Shown: positions 50,885-61,501, counted from the first letter of the stretch. The stretch is DNA of 64,000 nucleotides from Alteromonadaceae bacterium (GCA_013216015.1 JABSOI010000003.1:1-64000), one strand, 5' to 3'. Program-made: numbers and translations. Notes: generated from the sequence alone by a model not told the origin.

Positions 50885-51382
50885 TTACCGTTGAATAGTA
50901 GCCATATCCCGTAAAATTTTGTCGGCTGCTTCAACTCGCATTTCTCTTAACATTAAAGATAACTCACGGCTTTTAGCTAAGGCTATATCTGGATCATCCA
51001 GATAATCACGAGTTAGTTCAAATCTAAAGTTTTCAGCTGTTTGATCAATAAATGTTAATTGGTAGCGTACCGTATAAATTAATTCGTATTCTGCTACTTG
51101 TCCATTAGGAAATACAGATAGGGTACGTCGATCTAAACTATCTTTTAAAATATGCATTTGAGATGTGTTTTTTGCAAATTTATTTAAAACCGATACTTGG
51201 TTTAATGATAAATGCTGCTTGATAATACGTGTTAATTCACCGTGTTTATCAATAGAACTAACGTATAGAGTCTGTAATTCAGGGGCGAGTAAATAATCGC
51301 CCCGCAGTTTAAAGCCACACGCAGTTAGCATAAGTACCATCAGGCTTATGCTGATGATACTTTTCACATTCGTTAATGACAT
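50885..51382 (-). CDS. lptE: LPS-assembly lipoprotein LptE
   Basis: LptE plugs the LptD barrel and helps insert lipopolysaccharide in the outer membrane. The lipobox is LTAC-G, followed by the typical FKLRGDYLLAPELQTLYVSS. I prefer the ATG at 51382, which gives a standard signal peptide (MSLTNVKSIISISLMVLMLTAC, about 22 residues) and a 165-residue protein; a GTG at 51427 would add 15 residues with no clear ribosome-binding site. It follows leuS closely on the same strand, as is usual. Confidence 0.92.
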   Translation of the reverse strand: MSLTNVKSIISISLMVLMLTACGFKLRGDYLLAPELQTLYVSSIDKHGELTRIIKQHLSLNQVSVLNKFAKNTSQMHILKDSLDRRTLSVFPNGQVAEYELIYTVRYQLTFIDQTAENFRFELTRDYLDDPDIALAKSRELSLMLREMRVEAADKILRDMATIQR

Positions 51383-51441
51383 CTTTTTAAATATTTTTGT
51401 TAAATAAATGGTCATATAAAAGGTCACATAAAAAGCTGTTT

Positions 51442-54045
51442 TTAATTAGCTACAATATTAAGTAATCTACCGGGCACATAAATTACTTTACGGATGGATT
51501 TCTCATCAGTAAATTTGCTGACGTTTTCATCAAGGAAAGCAATCGCTTCAACATCACTTTGAGTGGCACTTGCCGACACGGTGATTTTAGCGCGTAACTT
51601 ACCGTTCACTTGCACAATGATCAGTTTTTCATCTTCAACTAAAGCACTTTCATCAACTTTAGGCCATGAAGCATCTTCAACTTCATTTTTGTCACCTATT
51701 ATCTGCCACAAGTGATGACTAAGATGTGGCACGATAGGCGTTAACATTAATACTACCGCACGAATGGCTTCTTGCATTACTGCTAAATCTTTAGCGCTTT
51801 TCATACTTGCTTTGGTTAAGTGGTTCATTAACTCCATTATGGCGGCTATTGCCGTGTTAAAGGTATTACGACGACCAATGTCATCGCTCACTTTCGCAAT
51901 GGTTTTATGTAATTCACGACGTAATTTTTTCTGTGCACTTGTTAACGATAAATCTTTTAGTGCTGAAATTTCACCATCTGTAGCTTCAGTGAAATCATAA
52001 GTTAGTTTCCAGACACGTTTCAAAAAGCGGTGAGCGCCTTCAACACCAGAGTTTGACCATTCCAGGGTTTGCTCTGGTGGTGAGGTGAACATGATAAATA
52101 AACGAACGGTGTCTGCGCCGTATTGCTCAATAACAGATTGCGGGTCTATACCGTTATTTTTAGATTTTGACATTTTGCTCATACCAGCAGATAGTACTGG
52201 TTGACCATCAATGTTGCTGATCGCAGAGATTATTTGGCCTTTTTCATCACGCTCTACTGTAACATCGCTCGGAGCTATCCAGTCTTGAGCACCATTATCA
52301 GCTTCACGGTAAAACGTTTCTGCTAAAACCATGCCTTGACAAAGTAATTTTTTAAAAGGTTCATCACAATTGACCAAGCCTACATCACGTAATAATTTAT
52401 GGAAAAAACGAGCATAAAGTAAATGTAATATTGCGTGTTCAATACCGCCAATGTATTGATCAACCGGTAACCAATAATTGGTTTTTTCTGGATCCAGCAT
52501 TTGGCTGTCATCATTAGGTGAACAATAACGGGCGTAATACCAGGAAGATTCCATAAAAGTATCGAAGGTATCTGTTTCTCTGAATGCTTCTTCACCGTTA
52601 TAGGTGGTTTTTGCCCATTCCGGGTTATCTTTAATGGGTGAAGTTACGCCATTCATAATGACGTCTTGTGGAAGTTCTACAGGTAATTGGTCGACAGGAA
52701 CGGGAACCGATTCGCCGTTTGCCAGATTGATCATTGGGATAGGCGTCCCCCAATAACGTTGACGTGATACACCCCAATCTCTTAAACGATAGTTAATTTT
52801 GATTTGACCTTTGTTTTCACTGGTCAATTTTTCAGAAATTGCTTTAAAAGCTTGTTCGAAATTTAAACCGTTAAATTCGCCTGAATTAATCAAAGTGCCT
52901 TTTTCAGTTATTGCGGCTTTTGTGATGTCGTCGTTTTCTACCCCTTGAATTACCTGGCTGATTTGTAGACCATATTTAGTGGCAAATTCATAATCACGCT
53001 GGTCATGACCTGGTACAGACATTACAGCACCCGAGCCATAATCCATCAGGACAAAGTTTGCTGCCCATACAGGGACCAATTCTCCACTGATTGGATGAAT
53101 GGCCTTAAGGCCTGTATCAACTCCTTTTTTCTCCATAACAGCCATATCGGCTTCGGTGGTTTTACTGCTTTTACATTCGTGGATAAAAGCGGTCAACTCA
53201 GGATTGTTTTCAGCTGCGGCTAAAGCCAAAGGATGTTGTGCGGCTAAAGCAACGTAAGTAACTCCCATTAAGGTATCTGGGCGGGTAGTATAAATATCGA
53301 AGCTTTCTTCGTTGCCATCTGCGTTAAGAGTATCAGCAACTTTAAAGGTCATTTCAACCCCTTCAGAGCGGCCGATCCAATTGCGTTGCATGGTTTTAAC
53401 CTGTTCAGGCCAATCGGTTAACTGATCAAGATCATTGACTAATTCTTCTGCGTAATCGGTGATTTTAATAAACCATTGCGGAATTTCTTTACGCTCAACA
53501 ATTGCACCAGAGCGCCAACCTCGGCCGTCAATAACTTGTTCATTTGCTAATACAGTCTGGTCAACAGGATCCCAATTAACTGTGGCATTCTTTTTATAAA
53601 CCAAGCCTTTTTCGAAAAGTTGAGTGAAGAACCATTGTTCCCAACGATAGTAGTCTTTTTTGCAAGTCGTCAGCTCACGGCTCCAGTCATAACCAAACCC
53701 TAATAATTTTAACTGGTTGCGCATGTAGTCAATATTTTTGTATGTCCATTTAGCTGGTGCTGTTTTGTTTTTAATTGCTGCATTTTCAGCTGGCAAACCA
53801 AAAGCATCCCAACCCATAGGTTGCATAACGTTTTTGCCCTGCATACGCTGATAACGAGAAATAACATCACCTAAACTGTAATTACGTACGTGGCCCATGT
53901 GCAAACGACCACTTGGATATGGAAACATAGCTAAGCAGTAATATTTTTCTTTATCTGGGTTTTCTTCTGCGCGGAACGTATTGTTATCAGTCCAAAATTT
54001 TTGAACTTCTGCTTCAATTGACTGTGGGTTGTAAATGGCTTCCAT
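51442..54045 (-). CDS. leuS: Leucine--tRNA ligase
   Basis: Class I leucyl-tRNA synthetase of 867 residues (E. coli 860). The HIGH motif appears as HMGH in [16 protein letters not shown] and the KMSKS motif in [14 protein letters not shown]. The editing domain includes the Thr-rich [17 protein letters not shown] and the conserved Asp in [12 protein letters not shown]. The first gene of the long minus-strand cluster leuS-lptE-holA-nadD-rsfS. Confidence 0.98.
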   Translation of the reverse strand: MEAIYNPQSIEAEVQKFWTDNNTFRAEENPDKEKYYCLAMFPYPSGRLHMGHVRNYSLGDVISRYQRMQGKNVMQPMGWDAFGLPAENAAIKNKTAPAKWTYKNIDYMRNQLKLLGFGYDWSRELTTCKKDYYRWEQWFFTQLFEKGLVYKKNATVNWDPVDQTVLANEQVIDGRGWRSGAIVERKEIPQWFIKITDYAEELVNDLDQLTDWPEQVKTMQRNWIGRSEGVEMTFKVADTLNADGNEESFDIYTTRPDTLMGVTYVALAAQHPLALAAAENNPELTAFIHECKSSKTTEADMAVMEKKGVDTGLKAIHPISGELVPVWAANFVLMDYGSGAVMSVPGHDQRDYEFATKYGLQISQVIQGVENDDITKAAITEKGTLINSGEFNGLNFEQAFKAISEKLTSENKGQIKINYRLRDWGVSRQRYWGTPIPMINLANGESVPVPVDQLPVELPQDVIMNGVTSPIKDNPEWAKTTYNGEEAFRETDTFDTFMESSWYYARYCSPNDDSQMLDPEKTNYWLPVDQYIGGIEHAILHLLYARFFHKLLRDVGLVNCDEPFKKLLCQGMVLAETFYREADNGAQDWIAPSDVTVERDEKGQIISAISNIDGQPVLSAGMSKMSKSKNNGIDPQSVIEQYGADTVRLFIMFTSPPEQTLEWSNSGVEGAHRFLKRVWKLTYDFTEATDGEISALKDLSLTSAQKKLRRELHKTIAKVSDDIGRRNTFNTAIAAIMELMNHLTKASMKSAKDLAVMQEAIRAVVLMLTPIVPHLSHHLWQIIGDKNEVEDASWPKVDESALVEDEKLIIVQVNGKLRAKITVSASATQSDVEAIAFLDENVSKFTDEKSIRKVIYVPGRLLNIVAN

Positions 54046-54350
54046 TAACTATTTCTCAAACAAGTAATAAAGGTGCGGCATGGGTATTTGAAAGCTGGGG
54101 AAGCTGTATGACAAGCTAAACTGCAATCGAAGACCATGAGGCTATAAAATTATGTGCATAGAGTACCTTATGTACATCAGTAACAACAAGCAGATTCCCT
54201 ATATGTAAGGATATAAATTTATAATTTTATTTATCGGTAAAATTTAAGTGATAAACAGGGAACTTGTCTATACTTCAATTAATTGATAAATAGATATTTC
54301 CAAGTGCCTTGGGTATCTGTTTTCCATTTAGATTTTGTTCGGAGTAAGTC

Positions 54351-54836
54351 ATGGTAAAAGAAAAAATTGGTATAGAAGCTATTTATGACAATGTTTTAAA
54401 ATGGATTGAAGATGTTAAAGAGCATGAAGTTACTCATATTGTTGAAGTTATTGAGAAGTTTAAAGCTTATTTGGCTGCTGCAGAAGCTATTCCGGAAAAA
54501 AAAGTGCAGCAGTTTATAAATAATTTTGAAAACGATTTAAAAGAGTTTTACCAACAAAACCAGGCTGAATTTCAGCATTCTGTTTATATTGGTTTATTAA
54601 ATGAAACCTTCTGGGCTAAATTGGCGCAACTAACTGATAAATCTCAAGTAGAATGGGCGGAACTTACTGAAGATTTTAAACATCAAGGAAAGTACCATAC
54701 TGGAGATTTTATTGGATTTGGGGAATTGGAATGCCAAAAATGCCATCATAAAAGAACAATTCTTCACTTTAGTGAGGTTACCGATTGCGATGAATGTGGC
54801 GGGAATGAATTTGTTCGTTTAGCGCTGATGCCGTAA
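54351..54836 (+). CDS. ybeL: Zinc-ribbon protein YbeL (DUF1451)
   Basis: A 161-residue protein with a helical N-terminal part (about 1-110, predicted coiled) and a C-terminal zinc ribbon made of CQKC and CDEC (ELECQKCHHKR, then CDECGGNEFVR). This layout is that of the YbeL/DUF1451 family, located next to leuS in other gammaproteobacteria too. Its role is unknown. The ATG has GGAG at good spacing. The 305-base gap to leuS shows no gene. Confidence 0.92.
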   Translation: MVKEKIGIEAIYDNVLKWIEDVKEHEVTHIVEVIEKFKAYLAAAEAIPEKKVQQFINNFENDLKEFYQQNQAEFQHSVYIGLLNETFWAKLAQLTDKSQVEWAELTEDFKHQGKYHTGDFIGFGELECQKCHHKRTILHFSEVTDCDECGGNEFVRLALMP

Positions 54837-54871
54837 ATTGAACGCTTTATTTTGAGCATTAGCTTTAGATA

Positions 54872-54903
54872 TTGTTTATAGATAATTGTTTATAGATAAT
54901 TGT
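54872..54903 (+). repeat. Short tandem repeat (14-15 bp, two copies)
   Basis: TTGTTTATAGATAA occurs twice in a row between ybeL and the Lon-like protease gene. It is a minor AT-rich duplication with no visible function. Confidence 0.7.
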
Positions 54904-55015
54904 TTTGATGCAGGAATAAAAATTTTACTAAACTCTCTAAAGACAGAGTACACTTGTAATTTGTTAAATACATTACAAGTCCTTATTGCTTTAGGCGTTA
55001 ACAGTGAGATCATGC

Positions 55016-57400
55016 ATGACCAAAACAGTTGAAAATTTACGGATTGAACCTGGCAAATTAACCTCTAATATTGTTGAAAAACTTTTTTCAAATGTACATG
55101 CGTCTGAAATAAAACAGTCATTTATCGGTCATGAACGTGCCAAGGAAGCTTTAGAATTTGGTTTGTCTATGGAGGCTGCTGGTTTTAATGTTTATGCAAT
55201 GGGGGTACATGGTACTGGTCGTCAATCTTTGATAAAACAAATGTTAACGGTACTGGCTAGCTCACAGTCAACTCCTGAAGAATGGTGTTATATCAATAAC
55301 TTTGATGATACTCATGCACCATTTAAACTTTATGTTAGCCCAGGAGACGGTAAACAGCTGCTTGCAAGGATAAATACTTTTATTGATGCCTTGATGGATC
55401 TTTTTCCTGGTATTTTTGATAACCCTGGTTATCAACGTCAAAAATCTGCAATAGATAGAGAATTCAATAGAAAATATGATGAGGCAATTTCTTTAGTTGA
55501 AGATGAAGCTTTAAAACATAATGTTCTTATGTATGAAGAAGATGGAGAAGTGGGGTTTTCGCCATTAGTGGATGGCAAGTCACTGGATGATAAAGAGTTT
55601 GCCAGTATGGATGAAAGTAAACGTTCAGATTTTTACCAAATATTGGAAACGCTGGAAAATGCCCTATCTGAGCAATTGCTTGAATTACCACAATGGAAAA
55701 GAATTTCTTCAGATAAATTAAGAAAACTTAAAAATGAAACAGCAGAACAAACAATTCGGCCTTTATTAAAAGAACTTGAATATGAATTTGCCAGTAATAT
55801 TGGTGTTCTAAAATACCTGTCAAAAATGAAAGTACATATTGTTGATGCGGTATTAGAAATTTTAGTGGATGAAAGCACCGAAAATCCAAATGAAAAAGAC
55901 CTGCGCAAACTTATGGTTGAACGTTTTTTGCCTAATTTGTTAGTTGCCCGTAAACCAGAGGAAGGTGCTCCTATTGTTTATGAACAAAATCCTACCTATC
56001 AAAATTTATTTGGCCATGTTGATTTTGCCAGTTTCAAAGGCAGTTCTTATACCAGTTACCGGTTGATACGTCCGGGGGCTTTACATAAAGCTAATGGTGG
56101 ATATTTGCTGCTTGATGCCGAAAAAGTGCTAAGCCAACCTTTAGTATGGCCTAGTTTGAAACTTGCCCTTAAAACAAAGCAAATTACCATAGAAAATCCT
56201 TATTCAGAATTTAGTCAGCCTAGCTTATATAGTTTAGAGCCTGAAAAAATTCCGTTGAAAGTTAAAGTGATTTTGTTAGGGGAAGAAGATATTTATTATA
56301 CTTTGCAAGACTATGACCAAGAGTTTAGAGAGCTGTTTAGAGTTTTAGCCGATTTTGATCATTACTTAACTAAAAATGACAAAAATTTAACTGCCTATGC
56401 AAATTTAATCAGACAACGTGCTCATAAGTATAATTATCCTGAGATAAGTGATGCTGCAATAGTTGAATTGATAAAAAATGCGTTAAGACGGGCAGATCAT
56501 CAGGATAAAATTTCATCAAATATAGTTCAGGTAAATGACTTGCTTGATGAAGCTTACTATTTATGGAAGAAAAATGGTGCTCGAGGTGATATTGATGCAG
56601 AGCATATAGCGCTTGCTTTAGCAGCTAAAAAGCGACGTGTCGGTCGTATAAGTGAAGCCTGGTTTAGTGAAATTGAAGAGCGTCAGTTATTGATCAGCAC
56701 TCAGGGAAAACAAGTAGGCAAGGTAAATGGCTTAACAGTTTTAGAAATAGGGGACAGTGTTTTTGGCACTCCTGCAAGAATATCAGCCACTGTATATGCA
56801 GGGAATCACGGAGTTACCGATATTGAACGGGAAGCTGATTTAGGGAAATCAATTCATTCAAAAGGGGTGTTGCTATTAACGGGTTATCTTGGTCATAAAT
56901 ATGGTCAGGATTTTCCTGTTTCTATTTCTTCCAACATCGCCCTAGAACAATCTTATGGTCATATTGATGGGGATAGTGCCTCTATGGCGGAACTTTGTGC
57001 ATTGATATCGGCAATTACGCTATTACCAATTGATCAGGGTCTTGCAATTACGGGTTCTATTAATCAACACGGCGAAGTTCAGTCTATTGGTGGTGCTAAT
57101 GAAAAGATTGAAGGATTTTATCAACTGTGTAAAGAAAGAGGTTTAACCGGACAACAAGGTGTCATTATTCCTGCCACTAATCAAATTAACCTTATGTTGT
57201 CACCTGAAGTTATATCTGCGGTTGAGCAGGGCGAGTTCTCAATTTATGCTGTTGAAGATATCGATCAGGCGCTGGAATTGCTAATGGACGTTCCTGCAGG
57301 AGCACCCAACAGCACTGGTCGGTATCCCCGTAAATCTGTCCACTCTCTGGCATTGGAGAAATTATCTAAGTATGCAGAATTATTAAATGGTGGAGATTAG
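55016..57400 (+). CDS. Lon-like ATP-dependent protease (YcbZ/LonH type)
   Basis: A 794-residue protein of the Lon family without the N-terminal Lon substrate domain. Its P-loop appears as GVHGTGRQSL, with Arg in place of the Walker A Lys. The middle contains a helical insertion (about 130-260) and the sentence GYLLLDAEKVLSQPLVWPSLKLAL common to this type. The protease domain has the Ser-Lys dyad: Ser654 in IDGDSASMAEL and Lys697 in GGANEKIEGF, 43 residues apart as in Lon. I chose the ATG at 55016 (MTKTVENLRIEPG) with GAG seven bases upstream over the GTG at 55004. Function in the cell is not established. Confidence 0.9.
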   Translation: MTKTVENLRIEPGKLTSNIVEKLFSNVHASEIKQSFIGHERAKEALEFGLSMEAAGFNVYAMGVHGTGRQSLIKQMLTVLASSQSTPEEWCYINNFDDTHAPFKLYVSPGDGKQLLARINTFIDALMDLFPGIFDNPGYQRQKSAIDREFNRKYDEAISLVEDEALKHNVLMYEEDGEVGFSPLVDGKSLDDKEFASMDESKRSDFYQILETLENALSEQLLELPQWKRISSDKLRKLKNETAEQTIRPLLKELEYEFASNIGVLKYLSKMKVHIVDAVLEILVDESTENPNEKDLRKLMVERFLPNLLVARKPEEGAPIVYEQNPTYQNLFGHVDFASFKGSSYTSYRLIRPGALHKANGGYLLLDAEKVLSQPLVWPSLKLALKTKQITIENPYSEFSQPSLYSLEPEKIPLKVKVILLGEEDIYYTLQDYDQEFRELFRVLADFDHYLTKNDKNLTAYANLIRQRAHKYNYPEISDAAIVELIKNALRRADHQDKISSNIVQVNDLLDEAYYLWKKNGARGDIDAEHIALALAAKKRRVGRISEAWFSEIEERQLLISTQGKQVGKVNGLTVLEIGDSVFGTPARISATVYAGNHGVTDIEREADLGKSIHSKGVLLLTGYLGHKYGQDFPVSISSNIALEQSYGHIDGDSASMAELCALISAITLLPIDQGLAITGSINQHGEVQSIGGANEKIEGFYQLCKERGLTGQQGVIIPATNQINLMLSPEVISAVEQGEFSIYAVEDIDQALELLMDVPAGAPNSTGRYPRKSVHSLALEKLSKYAELLNGGD

Positions 57401-57423
57401 TAGGGGAATATTTTGATAGAGTC

Positions 57424-57479
57424 TTGCTTTTTTTTGGTAAAAGCGTAGAATACGCGAGCTTTTCTGTCACTTCGGTGAC
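57424..57479 (+). promoter_or_regulatory. Promoter and leader hairpin of the rpsP operon
   Basis: A sigma-70 type promoter is visible: TTGCTT (57424-57429), a 16-base spacer and TAGAAT (57446-57451). Downstream, TGTCAC-TTCG-GTGACG (about 57464-57479) forms a small hairpin with a stable TTCG loop in the 5' leader, before the rpsP ribosome-binding site. The position fits the start of the rpsP-rimM-trmD-rplS operon. Confidence 0.6.
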
Positions 57480-57527
57480 GGAAGTGTCTGGAAAATCCGT
57501 TTAACAATTAAATAAATAGAGGACGAT

Positions 57528-57776
57528 ATGGTTACCATTCGTTTAGCTCGTGGTGGCGCTAAAAAGCGTCCATTCTATCAGGTTGTTGTTGCAGATAGCC
57601 GTAACTCTCGCGATGGTCGTTTCATCGAGAAAGTTGGTTTCTTCAACCCTACAGCACAAGGTAAAGCTGAGAAATTACGCTTAGACCTTGATCGTATCAA
57701 CCATTGGGTTGGTCAAGGTGCTGGTTTATCTGATCGTGTGGCTAAGTTAGTTAAAGACGCTCAAGAAGCGGCTTAA
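57528..57776 (+). CDS. rpsP: 30S ribosomal protein bS16
   Basis: Ribosomal protein S16, 82 residues, with the family start [20 protein letters not shown] and the [21 protein letters not shown] signature. First gene of the operon with rimM, trmD and rplS. Start ATG with GAGGA upstream. Confidence 0.99.
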   Translation: MVTIRLARGGAKKRPFYQVVVADSRNSRDGRFIEKVGFFNPTAQGKAEKLRLDLDRINHWVGQGAGLSDRVAKLVKDAQEAA

Positions 57777-57806
57777 TTGCTTAGTAAATTGCAGAAAGGA
57801 GTAATC

Positions 57807-58337
57807 GTGGGGGATTTGGACAATAATATCATTGTTGGCAAAATAGGCACTGTCTATGGCGTTAAAGGGTGGTTGAAAATTCATTCATTTACAGATGAAA
57901 CTGAAGCAATATTAGACTATTTTCCCTGGTCTTTAAAATTGGGAAACAAAATACGATCGGTAGACATAACTGATTGGCGTAGACATAACAAAGGTTTAGT
58001 TGTCAAAGTTGCTGGCATTGATGATCGGGATATAGCGCAAGCTTTAGTCGGTTCAGAAATTTTAGCAAGTAAAGAAGCGTTACCCGAACTTCCTGAAGGG
58101 GAATTTTATTGGCGTGACTTAATAGGCATGAACGTTGTTACTACCAATGGTTACGACCTTGGTACTGTATCCGAAATGATGGAAACAGGCGCTAATGATA
58201 TATTGGTTGTAAAAGCTAATCCAAATGATGGTTTTGGTAAAAAAGAACGGTTAATCCCTTATCTTTTTGAACAAGTCATTGTTTCGGTTGATGCTGATAA
58301 TAAACAAATTTGTGTTGACTGGGATCCAGGTTTTTAA
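57807..58337 (+). CDS. rimM: Ribosome maturation factor RimM
   Basis: RimM helps assemble the 3' domain of the 30S subunit and binds protein S19. The N-terminal beta-barrel shows IIVGKIGTVYGVKGWLKIHSFTD, and the PRC-barrel domain carries GEFYWRDLIGMNVVTTNGYDLG and ILVVKANPNDGFGKKERLIPYL. I chose the GTG at 57807, which has AAAGGA six bases upstream, over the TTG at 57777 that directly follows rpsP; this gives 176 residues against 182 in E. coli. Confidence 0.95.
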   Translation: MGDLDNNIIVGKIGTVYGVKGWLKIHSFTDETEAILDYFPWSLKLGNKIRSVDITDWRRHNKGLVVKVAGIDDRDIAQALVGSEILASKEALPELPEGEFYWRDLIGMNVVTTNGYDLGTVSEMMETGANDILVVKANPNDGFGKKERLIPYLFEQVIVSVDADNKQICVDWDPGF

Positions 58338-58340
58338 TTC

Positions 58341-59153
58341 GTGATTAGTGACAAACAAAGTAAAATGTGGATAGGGGTGATAAGCCTTTTTCCTGAAATG
58401 TTTGATGCTATAACCGAATATGGGGTGACAGGCCGAGCAATTCGTAATGGGTTAATTGAGTTTCACAAGTGGAACCCAAGAGATTTTACTCATGATCGAC
58501 ATAGAACCGTTGATGACCGTCCTTATGGTGGTGGTCCGGGAATGTTGATGATGGTACAACCATTACGAGATGCCATTAAAGCAGCTAGAAAGGCTGCAGA
58601 ATTTGATGGTAGTAAAGCGAAGGTTATTTATTTGTCTCCTCAGGGGCGTAAATTGGACCAGGCTGGTGTACGTGAATTAGCACAACATGATCGACTGGTA
58701 TTTATTGCCGGACGTTATGAAGGCATAGACGAACGACTGATTGAGTCAGATATTGACGAAGAATGGTCGGTTGGCGATTACGTTTTAAGTGGTGGGGAAC
58801 TACCTGCAATGAATGTAATAGATGCTGTAGCGCGATTTGTGCCCGGTGTATTAGGACATAAACAATCAGCCGAAGAAGATTCGTTTTCTAATGGCTTATT
58901 GGATTGTCCACATTATACCAGGCCAGAAGTATTAGATGTTTTTCCTGTTGAAGGAAACGGTTCTGATGAAAGTCGAACTGAAGCAATGTCGGTACCTAAA
59001 GTGCTGCTAAGTGGTAATCATGAACATATAAGGCAATGGCGTCTGTTTAAGTCTCTAGAAAGAACATGGACTAGAAGACCAGAACTTTTAACTAACCTAG
59101 CTCTGACTGCGGAACAGGAAAAAATGTTAGCTGAGATTAAGAAAAATTACTAA
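58341..59153 (+). CDS. trmD: tRNA (guanosine(37)-N1)-methyltransferase
   Basis: TrmD methylates G37 of tRNAs to prevent frameshifting. The protein has the SPOUT-fold sequence [20 protein letters not shown], the [14 protein letters not shown] motif and the SAM loop [15 protein letters not shown]. The GTG at 58341 has an AGG ten bases upstream and gives 270 residues; the ATG at 58365 begins exactly where E. coli TrmD begins but lacks an obvious ribosome-binding site, so the start is uncertain by eight codons. Confidence 0.96.
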   Translation: MISDKQSKMWIGVISLFPEMFDAITEYGVTGRAIRNGLIEFHKWNPRDFTHDRHRTVDDRPYGGGPGMLMMVQPLRDAIKAARKAAEFDGSKAKVIYLSPQGRKLDQAGVRELAQHDRLVFIAGRYEGIDERLIESDIDEEWSVGDYVLSGGELPAMNVIDAVARFVPGVLGHKQSAEEDSFSNGLLDCPHYTRPEVLDVFPVEGNGSDESRTEAMSVPKVLLSGNHEHIRQWRLFKSLERTWTRRPELLTNLALTAEQEKMLAEIKKNY

Positions 59154-59230
59154 AAAATCAGTAATAAACATTCTTAAGCAATAGTTGATAAAAACTTGTT
59201 GATGACAGTGAACCCTAGGAAGAAGGTATT

Positions 59231-59584
59231 ATGAGTAATATTTTAAAACAGCTCGAACAAGAGCAAATGAAAACTGACGTACCAGCCTATTCACCAGGTG
59301 ATACGGTAGTTGTTCAAGTTAAAGTAGTAGAAGGTGATAAATCACGTCTTCAAGCATTTGAAGGTGTTGTTATTGCTGTTAAAAGCCGTGGCTTACATTC
59401 TGCCTTTACTGTTCGTAAAATTTCGAACGGTGTTGGTGTTGAGCGTGTATTCCAGACCCATAGCCCAATAGTTGATTCAATTGAAATCAAACGCCGCGGT
59501 GCTGTTCGTCAAGCTAAACTTTATTACTTGCGTGAAAGATCTGGTAGATCTGCAAGAATTAAAGAGAAATTGGCAAAAAAATAA
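59231..59584 (+). CDS. rplS: 50S ribosomal protein bL19
   Basis: Ribosomal protein L19, 117 residues, at the 30S-50S interface. It has the conserved FSPGDTV-type segment [20 protein letters not shown] and the C-terminal [27 protein letters not shown]. Last gene of the rpsP operon; a strong terminator follows. Confidence 0.99.
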   Translation: MSNILKQLEQEQMKTDVPAYSPGDTVVVQVKVVEGDKSRLQAFEGVVIAVKSRGLHSAFTVRKISNGVGVERVFQTHSPIVDSIEIKRRGAVRQAKLYYLRERSGRSARIKEKLAKK

Positions 59585-59615
59585 TTTTTTCCTCGTGAAA
59601 AAATGTTGCCAAGAA

Positions 59616-59645
59616 AGCCTGTATAATTCGTTATACGGGCTTTTT
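59616..59645 (+). terminator. Rho-independent terminator of the rpsP operon
   Basis: An 11-bp stem, AGCCTGTATAA with TTATACGGGCT, encloses a TTCG tetraloop and is followed by a T tract. It lies 30 bases after rplS. Confidence 0.95.
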
Positions 59646-59657
59646 CGTTTTTAAAGC

Positions 59658-59690
59658 GTAACCTATCCGTAACCTATCAGTAACCTAATA
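59658..59690 (+). repeat. Three 11-bp direct repeats
   Basis: GTAACCTATCC, GTAACCTATCA and GTAACCTAATA follow one another at 59658, 59669 and 59680. One unit equals about one helical turn. They lie between the rplS terminator and the prophage-like segment. Confidence 0.75.
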
Positions 59691-60606
59691 CAGTAGTTTT
59701 ATCTTAGTTAAATTCAGTGAATTTTAGCCTGTTTAAATATCTCATTTGCAATAAATAGTAATGATTTGAACTATCGATTTAAGTGTTAGAGTATTATCTC
59801 ATCTAAAGACTGTATTGTTCGCATTGCTGACAAAAAGAGTCACTGATTGTGAAGGTTAAGTTTCGGATCATACAACGGACATTAATTTGGGGCACTTAGT
59901 GAGACATATTTATTCTGTTTAAGTTAGTGCCTATAAAATGGCGTTAAAAGGCAATGGTCTTTATCCACATTATCTCTTTAACGATTTAGTGGTCTAATAA
60001 CAGCTATATTTGGTGTTAAAGAGCCACTAAGTACATTCTTCTTATAGAAATACTTAAAAATAACCCAGCTCTGTATGTAAGACGATGTTTTTTATGAGAT
60101 GTGAAAAAATTATATTTTTAATTATGCGAGAGCTATTTTTCTGGGGAGGCTAACCAGTATTAAATGATGACCATTTTGAGCCAACCTCTCGATTATTTTG
60201 TTCATGGTGAGGGCTATTGTTCGATTAACATACGACACTGTTTTTTCACTGTACTAACTTCAGCTTTGTGAAATTATTCTAGCTAAAGTGGTAGCTTTAA
60301 ACTTTACTCGAATAAGAAAAAGCACCTAAAAAATCTAATGTTCATCAAGTTCAACTTTGTTAGTCTAAGTCGGTTTGGGAGCTAAAGTGATATAGAAAAA
60401 TAATGTTAGTGTCAGCTATATCTGGAAATAGTTGTCATAATTTAGAGGTGTTTTTAATCTGAATTTTTGACCGCTTAGTGGTAATACTTGACTTAATTGT
60501 TTGCACGATAGAGTTAAGCTAATATCAAAATTTGATAGTTGTATCTGGGTTAAGTTAATATTATTTATTTTATCTAAGTCACGTCTATAAGTCGGAACTA
60601 ATATAG
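59691..60606. other. Long intergenic region left of the integrase remnant
   Basis: More than 900 bases without a gene that I can support. The sequence is AT-rich on both strands, with frames broken by frequent stops. Since an integrase remnant with its 3' end at 60607 borders it, the left attachment site of the former prophage could lie here, but no tRNA gene or long direct repeat was recognised. Confidence 0.4.
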
Positions 60607-60960
60607 TTAAACAGCCAATTCAGCCGCTTGAATTTGTACCCATTGAACATGTCCTTCATCATATTTTTTAGTCGTTTTTGCGTCTGTATGGGCAGCTCGT
60701 TCTTGGGGATCAATGCCTGATTTTTTGTACATATGAATAGATAGGGATCGTATTTCGTGAAAAGTAGGCCGTTTGGTTTTATCCATATTGTCGTACAAAC
60801 CTAATTTATCTCTCAGTTCAGAAAAACATTCGGAAATAGTCGCTGTCCTTAATTGTGTGTGGTGGGTTAAACCTTTAGCTAGTTCTGTCTTCCGGGATTT
60901 TAATTGATGAACAATGTAAGGGGATACAATATTGTCTTTGTGTATTATCAAGCCACCCAT
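60607..60960 (-). pseudogene. Tyrosine integrase, C-terminal fragment
   Basis: The fragment holds the C-terminal catalytic part of a phage tyrosine recombinase: HEIR in RPTFHEIRSLSIHMYKKSG (the HxxR pair), a second conserved His in RAAHTDAKTTKKYDEG and the Tyr nucleophile in the same stretch. The N-terminal domains and the first catalytic Arg are missing. The similarity begins at about DNIVSPYIVHQL, just after the junction with a duplicated 57-bp sequence from the neighbouring gene, so the missing part was deleted in a rearrangement. It should be inactive. Confidence 0.85.
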
Positions 60961-61501
60961 TATTAATTTTCATCAGTCCTGTTTCGATATCCGCATGTGT
61001 ATTATCAAGCCACCCATTATTAATTTTCATCAGTCCTGTTTCGATATCCGCATGTCCTTTCGTTTGTGGGTGCTGGCTTAAGTTGGTAACCATTGACACC
61101 CACGCTTGAATGTAATCATCATTGTTTAAATGCTCTGCAGCTTCATCCTTACACCACTGCAAATACTCAGCTCTTGGCTTTGTAATGTCCGTTTTATGGT
61201 ATTGAGGATCGTTTGCGGCAGTTACACTTAATTTATCGGATGCTAAAACATCCATATTTTCGTTGTTGCCTGGCTCTGTAGGCGTACCCGTTATACCTTG
61301 AATTGTTGTGATAGTTGATTTAAGCATTGCGACTAAATTGTCGTGGCTGTTGATAGCATGAATAGCTGCTACAGCTTGAGGATGGGTATCAAAGTGACCT
61401 ATTACTCTTCGTCTTCCCCTGTTGAGAATATCTTCGTGTATTTCGCCTTCGTATGTGCCAACGGGCAAAATAAATGCTTTATTCATCTTTATTTCTTTCA
61501 T
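60875..61501 (-). CDS. Unknown phage-type protein with internally duplicated C-terminus
   Basis: A 208-residue protein I do not recognise. The first 165 residues look like a genuine phage-borne product (MNKAFILPVGTYEGEIHEDI, then RRVIGHFDTHPQAVAAIHAI). HADIETGLMKINNGWLDNT then occurs twice in a row because of the 57-bp repeat, and the last 21 residues are read from integrase DNA in the wrong frame. The authentic end probably lay near the first INNGWLDN. It starts on the stop codon of the methyltransferase gene (ATGA), so the two are coupled. Confidence 0.6.
   Translation of the reverse strand: MKEIKMNKAFILPVGTYEGEIHEDILNRGRRRVIGHFDTHPQAVAAIHAINSHDNLVAMLKSTITTIQGITGTPTEPGNNENMDVLASDKLSVTAANDPQYHKTDITKPRAEYLQWCKDEAAEHLNNDDYIQAWVSMVTNLSQHPQTKGHADIETGLMKINNGWLDNTHADIETGLMKINNGWLDNTQRQYCIPLHCSSIKIPEDRTS
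60941..61054. repeat. 57-bp perfect tandem duplication at the integrase junction
   Basis: Copies at 60941-60997 and 60998-61054 are identical. The period is a multiple of three, so the frame of the gene at 60875-61501 is kept. The left copy borders the integrase fragment, which suggests that the duplication and the integrase deletion came from one rearrangement. Confidence 0.92.

Noticed and set aside
59691-60606. Decayed transposase or toxin gene left of the integrase remnant
   Set aside because: Short minus-strand frames (for example near 60200) look protein-like for under 30 residues only, and no family could be named.
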